From: Streptomyces rubradiris
GTDB lineage: Bacteria > Actinomycetota > Actinomycetes > Streptomycetales > Streptomycetaceae
Direction of reading: 5' to 3'
DNA length: 64,000 nt
Assembly: GCF_016860525.1 (NCBI RefSeq)
Contig: NZ_BNEA01000001.1
Coordinates: forward strand, 62,001-126,000
Both the position numbers and the translations under genes were made by a program. The notes under the pieces are model-generated. The model saw only the letters and a list, made by a program, of their open reading frames with translations. It was not told the DNA's origin and did no database searches. Below, one piece after another: positions 63,292 to 64,000 of the stretch. Every line of letters starts with the position of its first letter. Position 1 is the stretch's first letter.

Positions 63292-64000
63292 GTGGGCGTA
63301 CGCACCTGGATCGACTCCTGGCCGGTCTACCGGCAGCTCACCGGCACGGATCCGCTGGGCCGGGGGGCGGCCGCCAAGAGCGCGGCGAGCGCCCGGCTCG
63401 CGCCCCGGGTGGCCACGGCCGACCGGGTGGTGAAGTCCGTCTGCCCGTACTGCGCGGTGGGCTGCGGCCAGAACGTGTACGTCGAGGACGGCCGGGTCAC
63501 CCAGATCGAGGGCGACCCGGACTCGCCCGTCTCCCGCGGCCGGCTGTGCCCCAAGGGCGCGGCCAGCCTCCAGCTGACCACCGGGGACGCCCGCGAGCGG
63601 CAGGTCCTCTACCGGCGCCGGTACGGCACCGAGTGGGAGCGGCTGGACCTGGACACGGCGATGGACATGATCGCCGACCGGGTGATCGAGGCCCGCCGGG
63701 CCGGCTGGCAGTGGGAGGTCGACGGGACCCGCACCCGGCGCACCCTGGGCATCGCGAGCCTCGGCGGCGCCACGCTCGACAACGAGGAGAACTACCTGCT
63801 GAAGAAGCTGTTCACCGCGCTGGGAGCGATCCAGATCGAGAACCAGGCGCGCGTTTGACACTCCTCCACCGTTCCCGGTCTGGGAACCTCGTTCGGCCGC
63901 GGCGGCGCGACCACCTTCCAGCAGGACCTCCAGCACGCGGACTGCGTCGTCATCCAGGGCTCGAACATGGCCGAGTGCCATCCGGTCGGGTTCCAGTGGG
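63292..64000 (+). CDS. Selenocysteine-containing formate dehydrogenase catalytic subunit (5' part)
   Basis: Starts at GTG 63292, with GAGGAGGAG at 63281-63289, and runs off the window. There is no twin-arginine leader; MGVRTWIDSWPVYRQL begins it. A [4Fe-4S] cluster is bound by C51, C54, C58 and C86 (CPYCAVGC...CPKG). The in-frame TGA at 63856-63858 (residue 189) falls exactly where FdnG/FdhF have Sec: NQARV-U-HSSTVPGLG, and the protein continues TSFGRGGATTFQQDLQHADCVVIQGSNMAECHPVGFQW. A GGTCT-loop hairpin 12 nt downstream supports Sec insertion. It catalyses formate to CO2 with a molybdopterin cofactor; the FdnH- and NrfD-like genes at 57-59 kb are likely partners. Confidence 0.93.
63856..63887 (+). 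promoter_or_regulatory. Bacterial SECIS element in the fdh coding region
   Basis: The TGA at 63856 is followed after 12 nt by the stem GTTCCC (63871-63876), loop GGTCT (63877-63881) and stem GGGAAC (63882-63887). The GGUCU loop and the spacing match the E. coli fdhF selenocysteine insertion element recognised by SelB. The reading frame stays open on both sides. Confidence 0.9.

Noticed and set aside
63856..63858. TGA as a real stop or frameshift in formate dehydrogenase
   Set aside because: The frame continues with family-specific sequence, the position is the known Sec site and a GGTCT SECIS hairpin follows.

Overview
This window is about 64 kb of very GC-rich DNA with frequent GTG starts, AGGAGG-type ribosome sites, 4-nt ATGA/GTGA stop-start overlaps and twin-arginine secreted enzymes. 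The gene families (ANTAR protein, DUF5133, CsbD, RsbW-like ATPase, NarL-type two-component pair, MgtC, YihY, KhtTU) point to a Streptomyces or very close relative. No rRNA, tRNA, CRISPR array or intact transposon was seen.

Layout. 1-15 kb: accessory and housekeeping genes. They include a GH88 hydrolase behind a palindromic operator, a mycothiol-dependent-isomerase-like protein, an FG-GAP lipoprotein, a coiled-coil/Lys-Pro protein, a beta-hydroxyacid-dehydrogenase-like enzyme, a CPBP protease with a repetitive tail, a duplicated sensor kinase with its regulator, an SDR, a YihY-family membrane protein and small proteins. 14.5-19 kb: a three-gene minus-strand unit with a P-loop NTPase, a membrane-anchored periplasmic-binding-like protein and an unknown protein. 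19-23 kb: a MerR/SDR divergent pair with a typical MerR promoter, an IS5-type remnant, and a flavoprotein monooxygenase with a perfect 22-bp palindrome upstream. 23-30 kb: MgtC, DUF2267, ANTAR, an AI-2E-type permease, a 19-residue peptide gene with its own terminator, a FUSC protein and a carboxylesterase.

31-41.6 kb: an exopolysaccharide locus on the minus strand. It has a PelF-type GT4 glycosyltransferase overlapping a polytopic membrane protein, two nucleotide-sugar SDR enzymes, a sugar nucleotidyltransferase, a spherulin-4/Sph3-type (GH135-like) hydrolase, and upstream a separately transcribed Agd3/PelA-like deacetylase. Together this is the part list for a partly deacetylated GalNAc-rich polymer of the Pel/galactosaminogalactan type. 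I regard it as the best candidate here for an under-described system.

42-55 kb: secreted and metabolic genes (SGNH hydrolase, phosphoglucomutase, amidohydrolase, MHS-type MFS transporter, KhtT/KhtU potassium/proton antiporter, CsbD, RsbW-like ATPase), a decayed subtilase end, and a ThDP enzyme with a long Ser/Gly insert. 55.3-64 kb: a respiratory island. It has cytochrome b, a four-cluster FdnH-like ferredoxin and an NrfD-like membrane protein in overlapping frames, then an HD-domain protein, then on the minus strand CoxB-CtaD-small subunit-CtaG-like. At the right edge is a formate dehydrogenase whose in-frame TGA is followed by a GGTCT-loop SECIS hairpin, so it is read as a selenoprotein. 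The oxidase subunit I keeps its haem/CuB ligands but lacks the usual D- and K-channel residues.
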